Shown one piece after another: positions 15,496 to 24,095 of a DNA stretch of 53,803 nt. Source of the stretch: Geodermatophilus obscurus (GTDB taxonomy: Bacteria > Actinomycetota > Actinomycetes > Mycobacteriales > Geodermatophilaceae); contig NZ_FRDM01000026.1 of assembly GCF_900143215.1 (NCBI RefSeq), positions 1 to 53,803 of the forward strand. The letters run 5' to 3'. Made by a program: the position numbers and the translations under genes. Position 1 is the stretch's first letter; every line of letters begins with the position of its first letter. Below the pieces are notes generated by a model. That model saw only the letters and a list, made by a program, of their open reading frames with translations. It had not been told where the DNA came from and made no database searches.

Positions 15496-16545
15496 TCCAG
15501 CGATGCGGTTGAACTTCGGCGTCGCGCCCATGGTGTCGACGCTGGCGACCTTGACGACGTCGCCGGACGTCGGCGCGTGCACCATCTGCCCGTTGCCCAG
15601 GTAGATGCCGATGTGGCTGACCGGGCTGTAGAAGGCGACCAGGTCGCCGGCGCGGGCCTCGGCTCGGGAGACCGGGGTGCCCATCTGCGACTGCATGCGG
15701 CTGGAGTGCGGCAGGCTGACGCCCACGGCCTGGAAGGCGTACTGCACCAGGCCGGAGCAGTCGAAGGAACCGGGCCCGCTCGCGGCCCACACGTAGGGCT
15801 TGCCGCGCTGGGCCAGCGCGCGGTCGACGGCCGCCTGCACCGAACCGCCGGCGGCCCCCACGGGGGCCGAGGGCGCCGCGGCCGGCTCCTCCCGCTCGGT
15901 GCGGCTGGCGCGGCCGCCCTCGCCGGCGCCGTGCGCGGCCGCGGCCGCCTCGAGCGCGGCCCGCCGCTCCCCGGCGGACAGCCGGGCGTAGTCGGCCTGG
16001 TACTCGGCGATCTGCGCCTGCAGCTCGCCCTGCTGCCGGGCGACGGCGTCGTACTGCTGCTGCGCCTCGCCGGCCGCCCGGTCGGCCACGATCCGCGCCT
16101 GCGCGGCGGCCTCCCCCGCGACGACGGCCGCGTCGAGCAGCTCGCCCTGGTGGCCGGCCACGGCCTGCAGCAGGGTCACCCGGTTGACGAACTCGTCGGC
16201 GGACTCGCTGGTCATCAGCGCCTGGAACGACCCCATGGTCTCGCCGGTGAAGGCGGTGCGGGCCACGCTCACGACGGAGTCCTGGGCGAGGTCGACCGCC
16301 GCCTGCGCCTCGGTCACCGCCGCGGCCGCGGCCTGCGCGGCCGCCTGCTGACCGGCCAGCAGCTCGCGCGCCTCGTTGAACTCCTCGGTGAGGACCTCCA
16401 GCTCGTGGCCGCGGGCGGCGACGAGGGCCGCGGCCGCCGCGGCGGTGGTCGGCTCCTCGGCGCCGGCGGAGGCCGGGGCGAAGGTCAGACCCAGGGCGCC
16501 GGCGAGGACGAGGGCGGCGCGGCGGGCGGTGCGAGGGGTCGCCAT
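15493..16545 (-). CDS. NlpC/P60 (C40) peptidoglycan endopeptidase
   Basis: A 350-residue secreted cell-wall hydrolase of the RipA/Rpf-associated type. The signal peptide is MATPRTARRAALVLAGALGLTFAPASAGA. A long coiled coil (about 35-210) is rich in Ala/Gln/Glu. The C-terminal NlpC/P60 domain (about 240-350) has Cys263 in DCSGLV, His311 in SHIGIYLG and the third polar residue at His323 (VHAP). It cleaves D-gamma-glutamyl-diaminopimelate bonds in stem peptides. Expression is predicted to be controlled by the c-di-AMP riboswitch directly upstream. Confidence 0.92.
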   Translation of the reverse strand: MATPRTARRAALVLAGALGLTFAPASAGAEEPTTAAAAAALVAARGHELEVLTEEFNEARELLAGQQAAAQAAAAAVTEAQAAVDLAQDSVVSVARTAFTGETMGSFQALMTSESADEFVNRVTLLQAVAGHQGELLDAAVVAGEAAAQARIVADRAAGEAQQQYDAVARQQGELQAQIAEYQADYARLSAGERRAALEAAAAAHGAGEGGRASRTEREEPAAAPSAPVGAAGGSVQAAVDRALAQRGKPYVWAASGPGSFDCSGLVQYAFQAVGVSLPHSSRMQSQMGTPVSRAEARAGDLVAFYSPVSHIGIYLGNGQMVHAPTSGDVVKVASVDTMGATPKFNRIAG

Positions 16546-16567
16546 GGTGCGGCGGCACTCCGTTCAT

Positions 16568-16740
16568 CCACGGCCGCCTACCGGGTCAGCTGACGGGTTC
16601 GGGCCGGACGTGCCCGGCGCGGCCGGCTGCGGTGCCGGCGTGCGCTTCACCCCAGTGGTTCGGTGGGTCCCCGGCCCCGCGCTCCCGGGGAGGAGAGCGC
16701 CGGCTCGGCGGCATCCGCGGGGTGTCACCCAGGATGGTGA
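16568..16740 (-). ncRNA. c-di-AMP riboswitch (ydaO-yuaA)
   Basis: The minus strand upstream of the endopeptidase has the ydaO consensus blocks in order: GGATGCCGCCGAGCC, then GGGGACCCACCGAACCA, then GGGGTGAAGCGCAC, and GCCCGAACCCGTCAGCTGAC followed by GGTAGGCGGC. The last is the diagnostic 3' block. In actinobacteria this element turns off cell-wall hydrolase genes when c-di-AMP is high. The 3' edge is about 23 bp from the start codon. Confidence 0.88.
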
Positions 16741-16764
16741 CGGAGCGCCCCGGCGGATGTACTC

Positions 16765-16794
16765 ACCGTAGGGGCCGTGACACCGACGTGACAA
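16765..16794 (-). promoter_or_regulatory. Promoter for riboswitch-NlpC/P60 transcript
   Basis: On the minus strand TTGTCA (16794-16789), an 18-bp spacer and TACGGT (16770-16765) lie just upstream of the riboswitch 5' edge, which is the right place for its transcript start. Confidence 0.5.
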
Positions 16795-16908
16795 TCACCC
16801 GGATGTGATTTCGTGGACTCCCGACTCGACCGCACAGGTCGGCCACAACGGGCGGGGCCGGTGTGACGGGTGGGGTTCACCCTCGGCGCGGCGGGGCACG
16901 CAGCGGTC

Positions 16909-17118
16909 ATGGATCTCAAGCGACCCCTCGTCGTGCTGGCCCTCGTCGGCGCGCTGACCGGGTGCAGCAGCGCCGAGACGGGCGGGAACACCGACCTGGA
17001 CCGGGGCACGACCGAGTGCGGCGCCGCCGAGGCCGGGTCGACCGACGAGGAGCAGTGCCAGGAAACCGAGCAGGACAACGAGCAGCAGACCGACGAGGAG
17101 GACGACGGCGAGGGCTGA
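16909..17118 (+). CDS. Small acidic lipoprotein
   Basis: A 69-residue precursor: MDLKRPLVVLALVGALTGC is a lipoprotein signal with lipobox LTGC (Cys19). It is followed by SSAETGGNTDLDRGTTECG and a strongly acidic Asp/Glu/Gln tail (EEQCQETEQDNEQQTDEEDDGEG in part). It is likely anchored on the outer face of the membrane. Function unknown. ATG 16909 was chosen because it puts the signal peptide at the start. It lies 22 bp before the next plus-strand gene. Confidence 0.7.
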   Translation: MDLKRPLVVLALVGALTGCSSAETGGNTDLDRGTTECGAAEAGSTDEEQCQETEQDNEQQTDEEDDGEG

Positions 17119-17140
17119 CCGCACCGGTTACGGTCCGCCG

Positions 17141-18694
17141 GTGACTGCGCGCAGGTACGACGCCGTCGTCGTGGGGGCCGGGCACAACGGGCTGGTGGCC
17201 GCGGCCTACCTGGCCCGCGCCGGGTGGTCGGTGCTGGTGCTCGAGCGGCTCGCCGAGGTCGGCGGGGCCGCGGTCAGCCGGCAGGTCTTCCCCGGCGTCG
17301 ACGTCCGGTTGTCCGCCTACTCCTACCTGGTGAGCCTGCTGCCCGACCGGATCCTCGCCGACCTCGGCCTGCAGGTGACGCTGGCCGATCGCGCGGTCGC
17401 GTCGTACACCGCCGTCCCCGGCGGTGCGGGCCTGCTCGTCGAGCGCGACGAGGGCCCGGCCACCGCGGCGTCCTTCCGGGCCCTCACCGGTTCCGACGCC
17501 GAGCTGGCGGCCTGGCAGCGGTTCTACGGCCGGGTCGCCACGCTCGCCGAGGACCTCGCGCCCACCCTCACCGAGCCGCTGCTGTCCCCCGCCGACCTGG
17601 CCGGCCGGCTGCGCGACCCGCAGCTGTGGCACGACCTGCGCGAGCGCCCGCTGGCCGACGTGGTCGCCGACGAGCTGTCGCACGACGTCGTCCGAGGGGT
17701 GGCGCTCACCGACGGGCTGATCGGCACGTACGCCGACGTGCACGCCGCCGACGGCCCGGCCGGGCGCTGCTTCCTCTACCACGTGGTCGGCAACGGCACC
17801 GGGCGCTGGCGGGTACCGGTCGGCGGGATGGGCGCGGTCAGCGGCGCGGTGGCCGCCGCCGCGCGCGGCGCGGGCGCCGAGCTGGTGACCCGGGCCGAGG
17901 TGACGTCGGTCGAGCTGCGGAGCGACGGCGCCACCGTGCACTGGACCGACGACGACGGCACCGAACGGGCGGGAGACGCCGGCTGGGTGGTCGGCGGCGC
18001 CGCCCCGGCGGTGCTCGAGCGGCTGCTCGGCGGAACGCCCCGCCCCTCCGCGGACGGTGCCCAGCTCAAGGTCAACATGGTGCTGGCGCGGCTGCCCCGG
18101 CTGCGCTCCGGTGTGGACCCGGCGACCGCCTTCGCCGGCACCTGCCACGTCGACGAGGCAGCGTCCCAGCTCGACGCCGCGCATGCGCAGGCCGCCGCCG
18201 GCCGGCTGCCCGACGTCGTCCCCTTCGAGGTCTACTGCCACTCGCTGACGGACCCGACGGTGCTGGGCCCGGCCGAGCGGGACGCCGGCTGGCACACCCT
18301 GACCCTGTTCGGCCTGCACACCCCGGCGGCGCTGTTCCGCGACGACCCGGAGGGCAGCCGGGACGAGGCGGTGCGCCGGGTGGTGGCCCAGCTGGACGTG
18401 CACCTGGCCGAGCCGCTGCTGGACTGCCTGGCCCGCGACGCCGAGGGCCGGCCGTGCCTGCAGGCGGCCTCGCCGCTGGACGTCGAGGCGTCGCTGGCGA
18501 TGCCGGGCGGGCACATCTTCCACGGCGACCTGTCCTGGCCGGTCGCCGCGACGCCGGTGGAGGTCGGCACCTGGGGCGTGGCGACGGCGCACCCGCGGGT
18601 GGTCGCCGCCTCCTCGGGCGGCACCGTGCGCGGTGGGGCGGTCAGCGGCCTCGGCGGCTACGCGGCCGCCCACGCCCTGCTGGACCGGCGCTGA
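17141..18694 (+). CDS. FAD-dependent oxidoreductase, phytoene-desaturase/PYROXD2-like
   Basis: A 517-residue flavoprotein. It starts MTARRYDAVVVGAGHNGLVAAAYLA, with the FAD-binding GxGHNG at 12-17 and ERLAEVGGAAVSR closing the Rossmann fold. The GHNGL variant and PGVDVRLSAYSYLVSLLP are typical of the CrtI-related group that includes PYROXD2. The C-terminal flavin contact reads GGYAAAHALL. No carotenoid genes lie nearby, so a desaturase role is uncertain. Its stop (TGA 18692-18694) overlaps the likely CTG start of the BrkB gene. Confidence 0.85.
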   Translation: MTARRYDAVVVGAGHNGLVAAAYLARAGWSVLVLERLAEVGGAAVSRQVFPGVDVRLSAYSYLVSLLPDRILADLGLQVTLADRAVASYTAVPGGAGLLVERDEGPATAASFRALTGSDAELAAWQRFYGRVATLAEDLAPTLTEPLLSPADLAGRLRDPQLWHDLRERPLADVVADELSHDVVRGVALTDGLIGTYADVHAADGPAGRCFLYHVVGNGTGRWRVPVGGMGAVSGAVAAAARGAGAELVTRAEVTSVELRSDGATVHWTDDDGTERAGDAGWVVGGAAPAVLERLLGGTPRPSADGAQLKVNMVLARLPRLRSGVDPATAFAGTCHVDEAASQLDAAHAQAAAGRLPDVVPFEVYCHSLTDPTVLGPAERDAGWHTLTLFGLHTPAALFRDDPEGSRDEAVRRVVAQLDVHLAEPLLDCLARDAEGRPCLQAASPLDVEASLAMPGGHIFHGDLSWPVAATPVEVGTWGVATAHPRVVAASSGGTVRGGAVSGLGGYAAAHALLDRR

Positions 18695-19560
18695 GCCGGG
18701 CCTGGTCGGCGCGCCGGCTGCGCGCCGAGACGGCGGCGCTGCTGCGCGACGCCGCCGAGCAGCTGCGCGGCCGGGACGTCGCGCTGATCGCCGCCGGGCT
18801 GACCTTCTACGCCGGCATCGCCGTGGTGCCGCTGCTGCTGGTCGCCTTCTCGCTCACCGCGCTGCTCACCTCGGCCGAGCAGGTGCGCGAGCTGAGCGAC
18901 CGGCTGGCCCAGCTGCTGCCGCCGGAGCTGGGCGCTCCCGGGGCCCTGCGGACGCTGGCCGAGGCCGGCACCGGCCTGGACCTGCTGGGCTTCGTCCTGG
19001 CGCTGATCCCCCTGTCCTTCTACGGCGAGGGGCTGCGCCGGGCGCTGCTGCGCTTCACCCCCCGACAGGACCGGCTGACCGGCTGGCGCGGCCGGTTGCT
19101 GGCACTGCCGCTGGTGCTGGCGACGCCGCTGCTGATGTACCCGCTGCTGCTGGCCGCGTCGGTGATGGTGGAGCTGACCGAGCAGGGCAGCGCACTGGGC
19201 ACCGTCGCCGTCGGCTACTACTCGGTGCTGTTCGCACTGACCGTGCCGCTGCTGTGGGGCTTCGGCGTGGTCGCGGCCGGGGACCTGCGCTGGCCGGCAC
19301 TGGTGTCCGGTGTGCTGTTCACCGCCGCCTGCCTGTCGGGTTTCCTGCAGGGGTTCGTGATCTTCCTCGCCCTGCCGCTGGCCCTGGGCGCGCCGTTCGG
19401 CGGGCTGACGGTGGTCGGCGCGGTCGTGGCGATGAGCCTGTGGCTGTTCCTGCTGCACCTGGTCGTGATCGGCGGCTGGCTGCTGACCCAGTCACTCGAC
19501 GGCCGGCTGCGGCGAGGGGCTCAGTCGTCGTCCGGCCGGCCGGAGTCCGACCGCCCCTGA
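18691..19560 (+). CDS. YihY/BrkB-family membrane protein, apparent CTG start
   Basis: A 289-residue membrane protein with the family pattern GRDVALIAAGLTFYAGIAVVPLLL near the N-terminus and about six helices (LLVAFSLTALL, GFVLALIPLSFYGEGL, LPLVLATPLLMYPLLL, SVLFALTVPLLWGF, LFTAACLSGFLQGF, AMSLWLFLLHLVVIGGWLL). No ATG, GTG or TTG lies in frame between the far upstream region and GTG at codon 45, which would delete the first helix. CTG 18691 overlaps the upstream stop as CTGA. The BrkB role is unknown (once called ribonuclease BN). The last 40 bp overlap the convergent PBP gene. Confidence 0.82.
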   Translation: MSRAWSARRLRAETAALLRDAAEQLRGRDVALIAAGLTFYAGIAVVPLLLVAFSLTALLTSAEQVRELSDRLAQLLPPELGAPGALRTLAEAGTGLDLLGFVLALIPLSFYGEGLRRALLRFTPRQDRLTGWRGRLLALPLVLATPLLMYPLLLAASVMVELTEQGSALGTVAVGYYSVLFALTVPLLWGFGVVAAGDLRWPALVSGVLFTAACLSGFLQGFVIFLALPLALGAPFGGLTVVGAVVAMSLWLFLLHLVVIGGWLLTQSLDGRLRRGAQSSSGRPESDRP

Positions 19561-21938
19561 CCGCCGCCCCAGTCCCCCTGCCCCTGCTCCTCGGGGGCCT
19601 CCGGCGCCTGCTCGGGCTCCGGGTCGGGCTCGGGCGCCGGGGGGTCGGCCGGCGGCGCCGGGGCCGACGGCTGCTGCCGCTCCCACGACGGCTCGGGGTC
19701 CGGTGCCTGCCGCGGCTCCACGTAGTCCTCGCCGTTGCTGACCAGGATGGAGACGACCTGGCCCGGCACCGCCCGGCCGCCGCGCGGCGGGCTGGTGCCC
19801 AGCAGCACACCGGAGCGCCGGGCACTGTCGATCTGCACGGTGCGGTGATCGAAGCCGGCCTCGGACAGCGCCGTCCGGCAGGCCCGCACCGACGTGCAGC
19901 CCGGCACCGGGCGGGTGTTGCCGTTCATCACGACCTCGTCGGCCGGTGGGAACTCCCCGCTGCCCCGCGCCTCCAGGATCGGCGCCATCGCGTCGCGCCA
20001 GACGGTGGCCGCCTTGCCGCCACCGAAGCCGCCGACGTTCTGCTTCCGCTTGGGGTTGAGCACCATGACGCTCGCGGCGATCTCCGGGGTGTACCCGACG
20101 AAGGCGATCGAGTCGTTGTCCTGCGACGTCCCGGTCTTGCCGGCGATCTGGTGGCCCGGCACGTACGCGCGGGTGCCGGTCGCGCCGGAGTTCCCCGGCT
20201 CGACGTCCTTGCGCAGCATCTGGTTGAGCGTGGCGGCCACGCCGGGTTTGATCGCCTCGGGGGTGCACCGGTCGGCGATGGTCAGCGGCCGGCCGTCCGA
20301 CCCGAGCGCGGGGTCGCCGTGCTGGTCGAGCACCGCGGTCACCGGGACGACGTCGCACTGGGTGCCACTGGCCGCCAGCGTCGAGTAGGCGCTGGCCAGG
20401 GCGAGCGGGCTGGTGGCCTCCGAGCCGAAGGTGAACGACCCCCGGTTCTCGTCGATGATCTGCTGCGGCAGCGCCGGGTCGCTGAACTGGAACAGCCCCA
20501 TCCGCTCGGCCATCCGCACCGGCTCCTCGACGCTGCCGAGGGCGTCCTCGAGGGCCAGGAAGTAGGTGTTGGACGACTGGTAGAGGGCGGTGGTGAGGTC
20601 CAGCGTCGAGCGGTACGTGCCGGCGTTCTCGACGTCGTAGGGCCGGCTGCCGTCCCGGTAGACGCGGGACACGTAGGGGTCCGAGGTCGTCAGCGTGTAG
20701 TAGCCGGAGTAGCCCCGGTCCAGGGCGGCCGCGGCGGTGAAGACCTTGTAGGTCGAGCCGGAGCCCTTGCTGGCGGCCAGGTTGAGGTTGAACGACTCCT
20801 GCGCGCGGTCGTTCTTGTCGTAGCCGAAGACCCGGTTGACGCTCATCGCCAGCAGGTGGCCGGTGCCCGGCTCGACGGCGGTGAACATGCCGGCCAGCGA
20901 GTTGCCCAGGGACAGCGTCTCCAGGACGGCGGCGTCCCCGGCGCGCTGCAGGTCGGCGTCCAGCGTGGTCTGGATGACGTAGCCGCCGTTGTCCAGCTCC
21001 TGCTGGGTCAGCCCCACTTCCTGGATGAGGTAGCGCTGCACGAAGTCGCAGACGAAGGCCCCGACCGATGCCTGCGCGCAGCCGCGGGGCGGGGCCGGCG
21101 CGGGGGCGAGACCCAGTGGTGCGGCCTGCGCCGCGGCGGCCTCCGCCTGCCCGACCAGGCCCTGCTCGGCCATCCGGGAGAGGACCTCGTTGCGCCGCGT
21201 GGTGGCGGCCTCGGGGTCGGTGAACGGGTCGTCCTCGGTCGGGCTCTGCGCCAGACCGGCCAGCAGGGCGGCCTGCGGCAGGGTGAGGACGGCGGCGTCG
21301 ACGCCGAAGAAGGCCCGCGCGGCCGGCTGCACGCCGTAGGCGTTCTGCCCGAAGTAGACGATGTTGAGGTACCGGGTGAGCAGCTCGTCCTTGGAGTAGG
21401 CGTCCTCCAGGGCCAGCGCCAGCCGGGCCTCCCGCAGCTTGCGGCCGAGCGTCTGCTCGGTGGCGGCGCTGCGCTCCTCGGGGGTGTCCGCGGTCTGCAG
21501 CAGCGTCTGCTTGACCAGCTGCTGGGTGAGCGTGGACCCGCCCTCCTGGACGCCCCCCGCGGCGATGTTCGTGACCAGCGCCCGCGCGGTGCCCTGCACG
21601 TCGAGGCCGTGGTGCTCGTGGAAGCGGGCGTCCTCGATGGCGATCATCGCCTGCTTCATGACCTCGGCGATGCGGTCGCCGGTCACCGGCGCGCGGTTCT
21701 CCTCGTAGAAGGAGGTGATCACCTCACCGTTGGCCGCCTTGAGCACCGTGTTGGCCGGTGGGGTGTCGACGGTGAGCTCGGTCGGGAGGTCGCCGAGCAG
21801 GCTGGTCGACTGCTGGGCGACCACCGCCGGCCCGCCGACCCAGGGGAAGAGCAGCCCCGCGACGAGTGCTCCGGCCACCACGACCGTGGCGGCGAGCCTG
21901 AGCAGCGTCCTGACCCGTGCGTCGGTGCGCAGGTCCAT
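19521..21938 (-). CDS. ponA: Class A penicillin-binding protein with PASTA domain
   Basis: An 805-residue bifunctional peptidoglycan synthase. It has a cytoplasmic N-terminus and a membrane helix (about 10-30). GT51 transglycosylase comes next, with Glu102 in EDARFHEHHGLD and GGSTLTQQLVK. The transpeptidase has STYK (nucleophile Ser395), SSN (455-457) and KTG (601-603). A PASTA-like domain at about 680-730 precedes a Pro/Glu/Asp-rich tail. ATG 21938 was chosen for AGGAGG six bases upstream. It polymerises and cross-links the wall at the membrane. It overlaps BrkB tail-to-tail by 40 bp. Confidence 0.93.
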   Translation of the reverse strand: MDLRTDARVRTLLRLAATVVVAGALVAGLLFPWVGGPAVVAQQSTSLLGDLPTELTVDTPPANTVLKAANGEVITSFYEENRAPVTGDRIAEVMKQAMIAIEDARFHEHHGLDVQGTARALVTNIAAGGVQEGGSTLTQQLVKQTLLQTADTPEERSAATEQTLGRKLREARLALALEDAYSKDELLTRYLNIVYFGQNAYGVQPAARAFFGVDAAVLTLPQAALLAGLAQSPTEDDPFTDPEAATTRRNEVLSRMAEQGLVGQAEAAAAQAAPLGLAPAPAPPRGCAQASVGAFVCDFVQRYLIQEVGLTQQELDNGGYVIQTTLDADLQRAGDAAVLETLSLGNSLAGMFTAVEPGTGHLLAMSVNRVFGYDKNDRAQESFNLNLAASKGSGSTYKVFTAAAALDRGYSGYYTLTTSDPYVSRVYRDGSRPYDVENAGTYRSTLDLTTALYQSSNTYFLALEDALGSVEEPVRMAERMGLFQFSDPALPQQIIDENRGSFTFGSEATSPLALASAYSTLAASGTQCDVVPVTAVLDQHGDPALGSDGRPLTIADRCTPEAIKPGVAATLNQMLRKDVEPGNSGATGTRAYVPGHQIAGKTGTSQDNDSIAFVGYTPEIAASVMVLNPKRKQNVGGFGGGKAATVWRDAMAPILEARGSGEFPPADEVVMNGNTRPVPGCTSVRACRTALSEAGFDHRTVQIDSARRSGVLLGTSPPRGGRAVPGQVVSILVSNGEDYVEPRQAPDPEPSWERQQPSAPAPPADPPAPEPDPEPEQAPEAPEEQGQGDWGGGQGRSDSGRPDDD

Positions 21939-22037
21939 GGGCCTCCTTCCGTGGAGTGTCACTGGAACAGGAATCGGCGTCGGCCACAACCACCCGCGCC
22001 GCAGGCATGATCACCCGGTGCGCGTGCGACACAGGCG

Positions 22038-24050
22038 TCACGCCACGAGCAACTCCGGCAGGTCGCCGGTGTGCAGCACCACCAGTGTGCTCACCGCCCG
22101 GGTGAGGACGACGTAGAGCCGGTGCAGCCCCCGCGGCTCGGCAGCGGCGATCGCGGCGGGGTCCACCACGACGACCGCGTCGAACTCCAGCCCCTTGGCC
22201 AGCGTGGCCGGGACGACGGCCAGCAGCCCCGCGTCGCCGTCCTCCCCGAGGACCGCCGCGGGCAGCCCGGCGGCGACCAGCGCGCCGGCCACCTCGGCCA
22301 CGGCGGCGTCGGCGCAGACCACCCCGATCGACCCCGGCGTGGCCGCGAGCTCGTGCACCACGTCGGGCAGCGGGCCGTCGGGCCGGACGCGCAGCGACCC
22401 GGGTCCGCGGCGCAGCGCGGTGGCCACCGGCAGCCCCGGAGCGATCGCCGGCAGCAGCCGGTTGGCGTACTCGAGCACCTCGCCGGGCACCCGGTAGCCG
22501 CGGGTGAGCGGCCGGACGGCGGTCCCCGGCCGCCCCAGACCCGCGAGCGTGCGGCTCCAGTCGGCCGCCGACCACGGGCTGGTGGCCTGGGCGAGGTCGC
22601 CGAGCACGGTCAGCGACCCGGCGGCCAGGCGGCGGGCGATCGCGCGGCACTGCATGGGCGAGAGGTCCTGCGCCTCGTCGACGACCACGTGCCCGTAGCC
22701 GGCGGTGCGCTCCAGCAGCCCGGCGACCTCGTCGACCAGCACCGCGTCGGCCTCGGTCCAGGGAGCGCCGCGCAGCGGACCGGCCGGGCGGAGCAGCAGC
22801 GCCTGCTCGCCCTCGTCCAGCACGCCGCGGGCCGCCCGCGCCAGGACGTCGGGGTCGGTGAGCAGGGTGTGCACCAGCTCCGCGGCATCCCGGGCCGGCC
22901 AGACCGCGTCGCAGAACGCGCGCACCTCCGGGCTGCGGGCCGCCCGGCGGGTCTCGGCGTCGGTGGGGCTGCCGCCGGCGGCCTCGGCCTGCCGTCGGGC
23001 GTCCTCGGCCAGCAGCATCGCCAGCCGCTCCCGGCCGGCGGCGTGGTGCATCACCTGCTGGTCCTCGCCGGCCCGGCCGCGGCGGCGCAGGTCGTCGACG
23101 TACCGCTTCAGCCGCTCCACCGGCACGCGGCGACGGCGCCCGGTCATCGGCACCTGGACGTCGTCCGCCGGCTTGGCGATCGAGCCCCACAGGGCGCGGT
23201 GCAGCACCTCGGCCATGCGGGCGTCGCCCTTGAGGACGGCGACCCCGGGGGCGTCCGTACCGCGCACCGGCACCCGGGCGGTGAGCTCGGCGACGGTGGC
23301 CTGGTCGACGTCGACCTCGCCGAGGGTGGGCAGCACCTGCTCGATGTAGCGCAGGAAGGCGCGGTTGGGTCCCACGACGAGGACGCCGGTGCGGGCCAGC
23401 TGACCGCCGTGGGTGTAGAGCAGGTAGGCCGCGCGGTGCAGCCCGACGGCGGTCTTGCCGGTGCCCGGGGCGCCCTGCACGCAGATCGACTCGGCCAGCG
23501 GCGCCCGCACGATCGCGTCCTGCTCGGGCTGGATGGTGGCCACGATGTCGCGCATCGGGCCGGAGCGCGGGCGCTCGATCTCCTGCTCGAGCAGCCTGCT
23601 GGGGGCGGCGTCCCCCACCCCGAGCAGCTCGTCCTCGTAGCTGGTGAGCTCCCCGCCGGCGAAGCCGAAGCGGCGGCGGCGCACCAGGCCCTGCGGATCG
23701 GCGGCGCTGGCCTGGTAGAACGGCCGGCTCATCGGCGCCCGCCAGTCGAGAACGACCGGGGTGCCGTCGGTGTCGCGCACGTGCCGGCGTCCGATGTGGA
23801 AGGTCTCGGTACCGGTGTCGGTGCGGCCGAAGAACGGCGGGACGCCGGGGTCGGCGGCCAGCGCCCGCAGCCGCTCGGCCCGGGCGGCGCCGAGCCTCTC
23901 CGCGGCCCAGGCGTCGACGCCGGCGTCGACGACGGCGGTGGTGGCCGCGCGCATGGCGGTCAGGCAGTCGGCCGCGTGCCCCAGGTGGGCGCGCTCGGCG
24001 GTGAGCACGGGATCGGCGGCGGTGGTCGTCTCGCTCGTCGCGGAGGACAC
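22038..24050 (-). CDS. HelD/HelR-like superfamily 1 helicase, RNA polymerase recycling factor
   Basis: A 670-residue UvrD-type ATPase. The coiled N-terminus (about 1-70) and the TFHIGRRHVRDTDGTPVVLDWRAPMSRPFYQ block are hallmarks of HelD proteins. The block precedes Walker A GAPGTGKT (193-200). Motif II reads VVVDEAQDLSPMQ, later motifs include LGDLAQATSPW and LTRGYRVPGEVLEYAN, and the C-terminal motif is GLEFDAVVVV with YVVLTRA. Family members free stalled RNA polymerase, and actinobacterial ones can give rifamycin tolerance. GTG 24050 is the start; no clear ribosome site is seen. Confidence 0.88.
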   Translation of the reverse strand: MSSATSETTTAADPVLTAERAHLGHAADCLTAMRAATTAVVDAGVDAWAAERLGAARAERLRALAADPGVPPFFGRTDTGTETFHIGRRHVRDTDGTPVVLDWRAPMSRPFYQASAADPQGLVRRRRFGFAGGELTSYEDELLGVGDAAPSRLLEQEIERPRSGPMRDIVATIQPEQDAIVRAPLAESICVQGAPGTGKTAVGLHRAAYLLYTHGGQLARTGVLVVGPNRAFLRYIEQVLPTLGEVDVDQATVAELTARVPVRGTDAPGVAVLKGDARMAEVLHRALWGSIAKPADDVQVPMTGRRRRVPVERLKRYVDDLRRRGRAGEDQQVMHHAAGRERLAMLLAEDARRQAEAAGGSPTDAETRRAARSPEVRAFCDAVWPARDAAELVHTLLTDPDVLARAARGVLDEGEQALLLRPAGPLRGAPWTEADAVLVDEVAGLLERTAGYGHVVVDEAQDLSPMQCRAIARRLAAGSLTVLGDLAQATSPWSAADWSRTLAGLGRPGTAVRPLTRGYRVPGEVLEYANRLLPAIAPGLPVATALRRGPGSLRVRPDGPLPDVVHELAATPGSIGVVCADAAVAEVAGALVAAGLPAAVLGEDGDAGLLAVVPATLAKGLEFDAVVVVDPAAIAAAEPRGLHRLYVVLTRAVSTLVVLHTGDLPELLVA

Positions 24051-24095
24051 GGTCGGTGGACGTTACGCGGGCTCCCGGGCGGGGAGGAAGGGGTC

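Noticed and set aside
18633..22010. Plus-strand open frame of more than 1100 codons over BrkB and the PBP gene
   Set aside because: It is an antisense shadow of the PBP gene and a wrong frame of BrkB. High GC content removes stop codons in several frames.
22071..24095. Plus-strand open frame antisense to the helicase, joined to the alcohol dehydrogenase
   Set aside because: Only the part from 24096 has a ribosome site and domain content; the earlier part mirrors the helicase codons.
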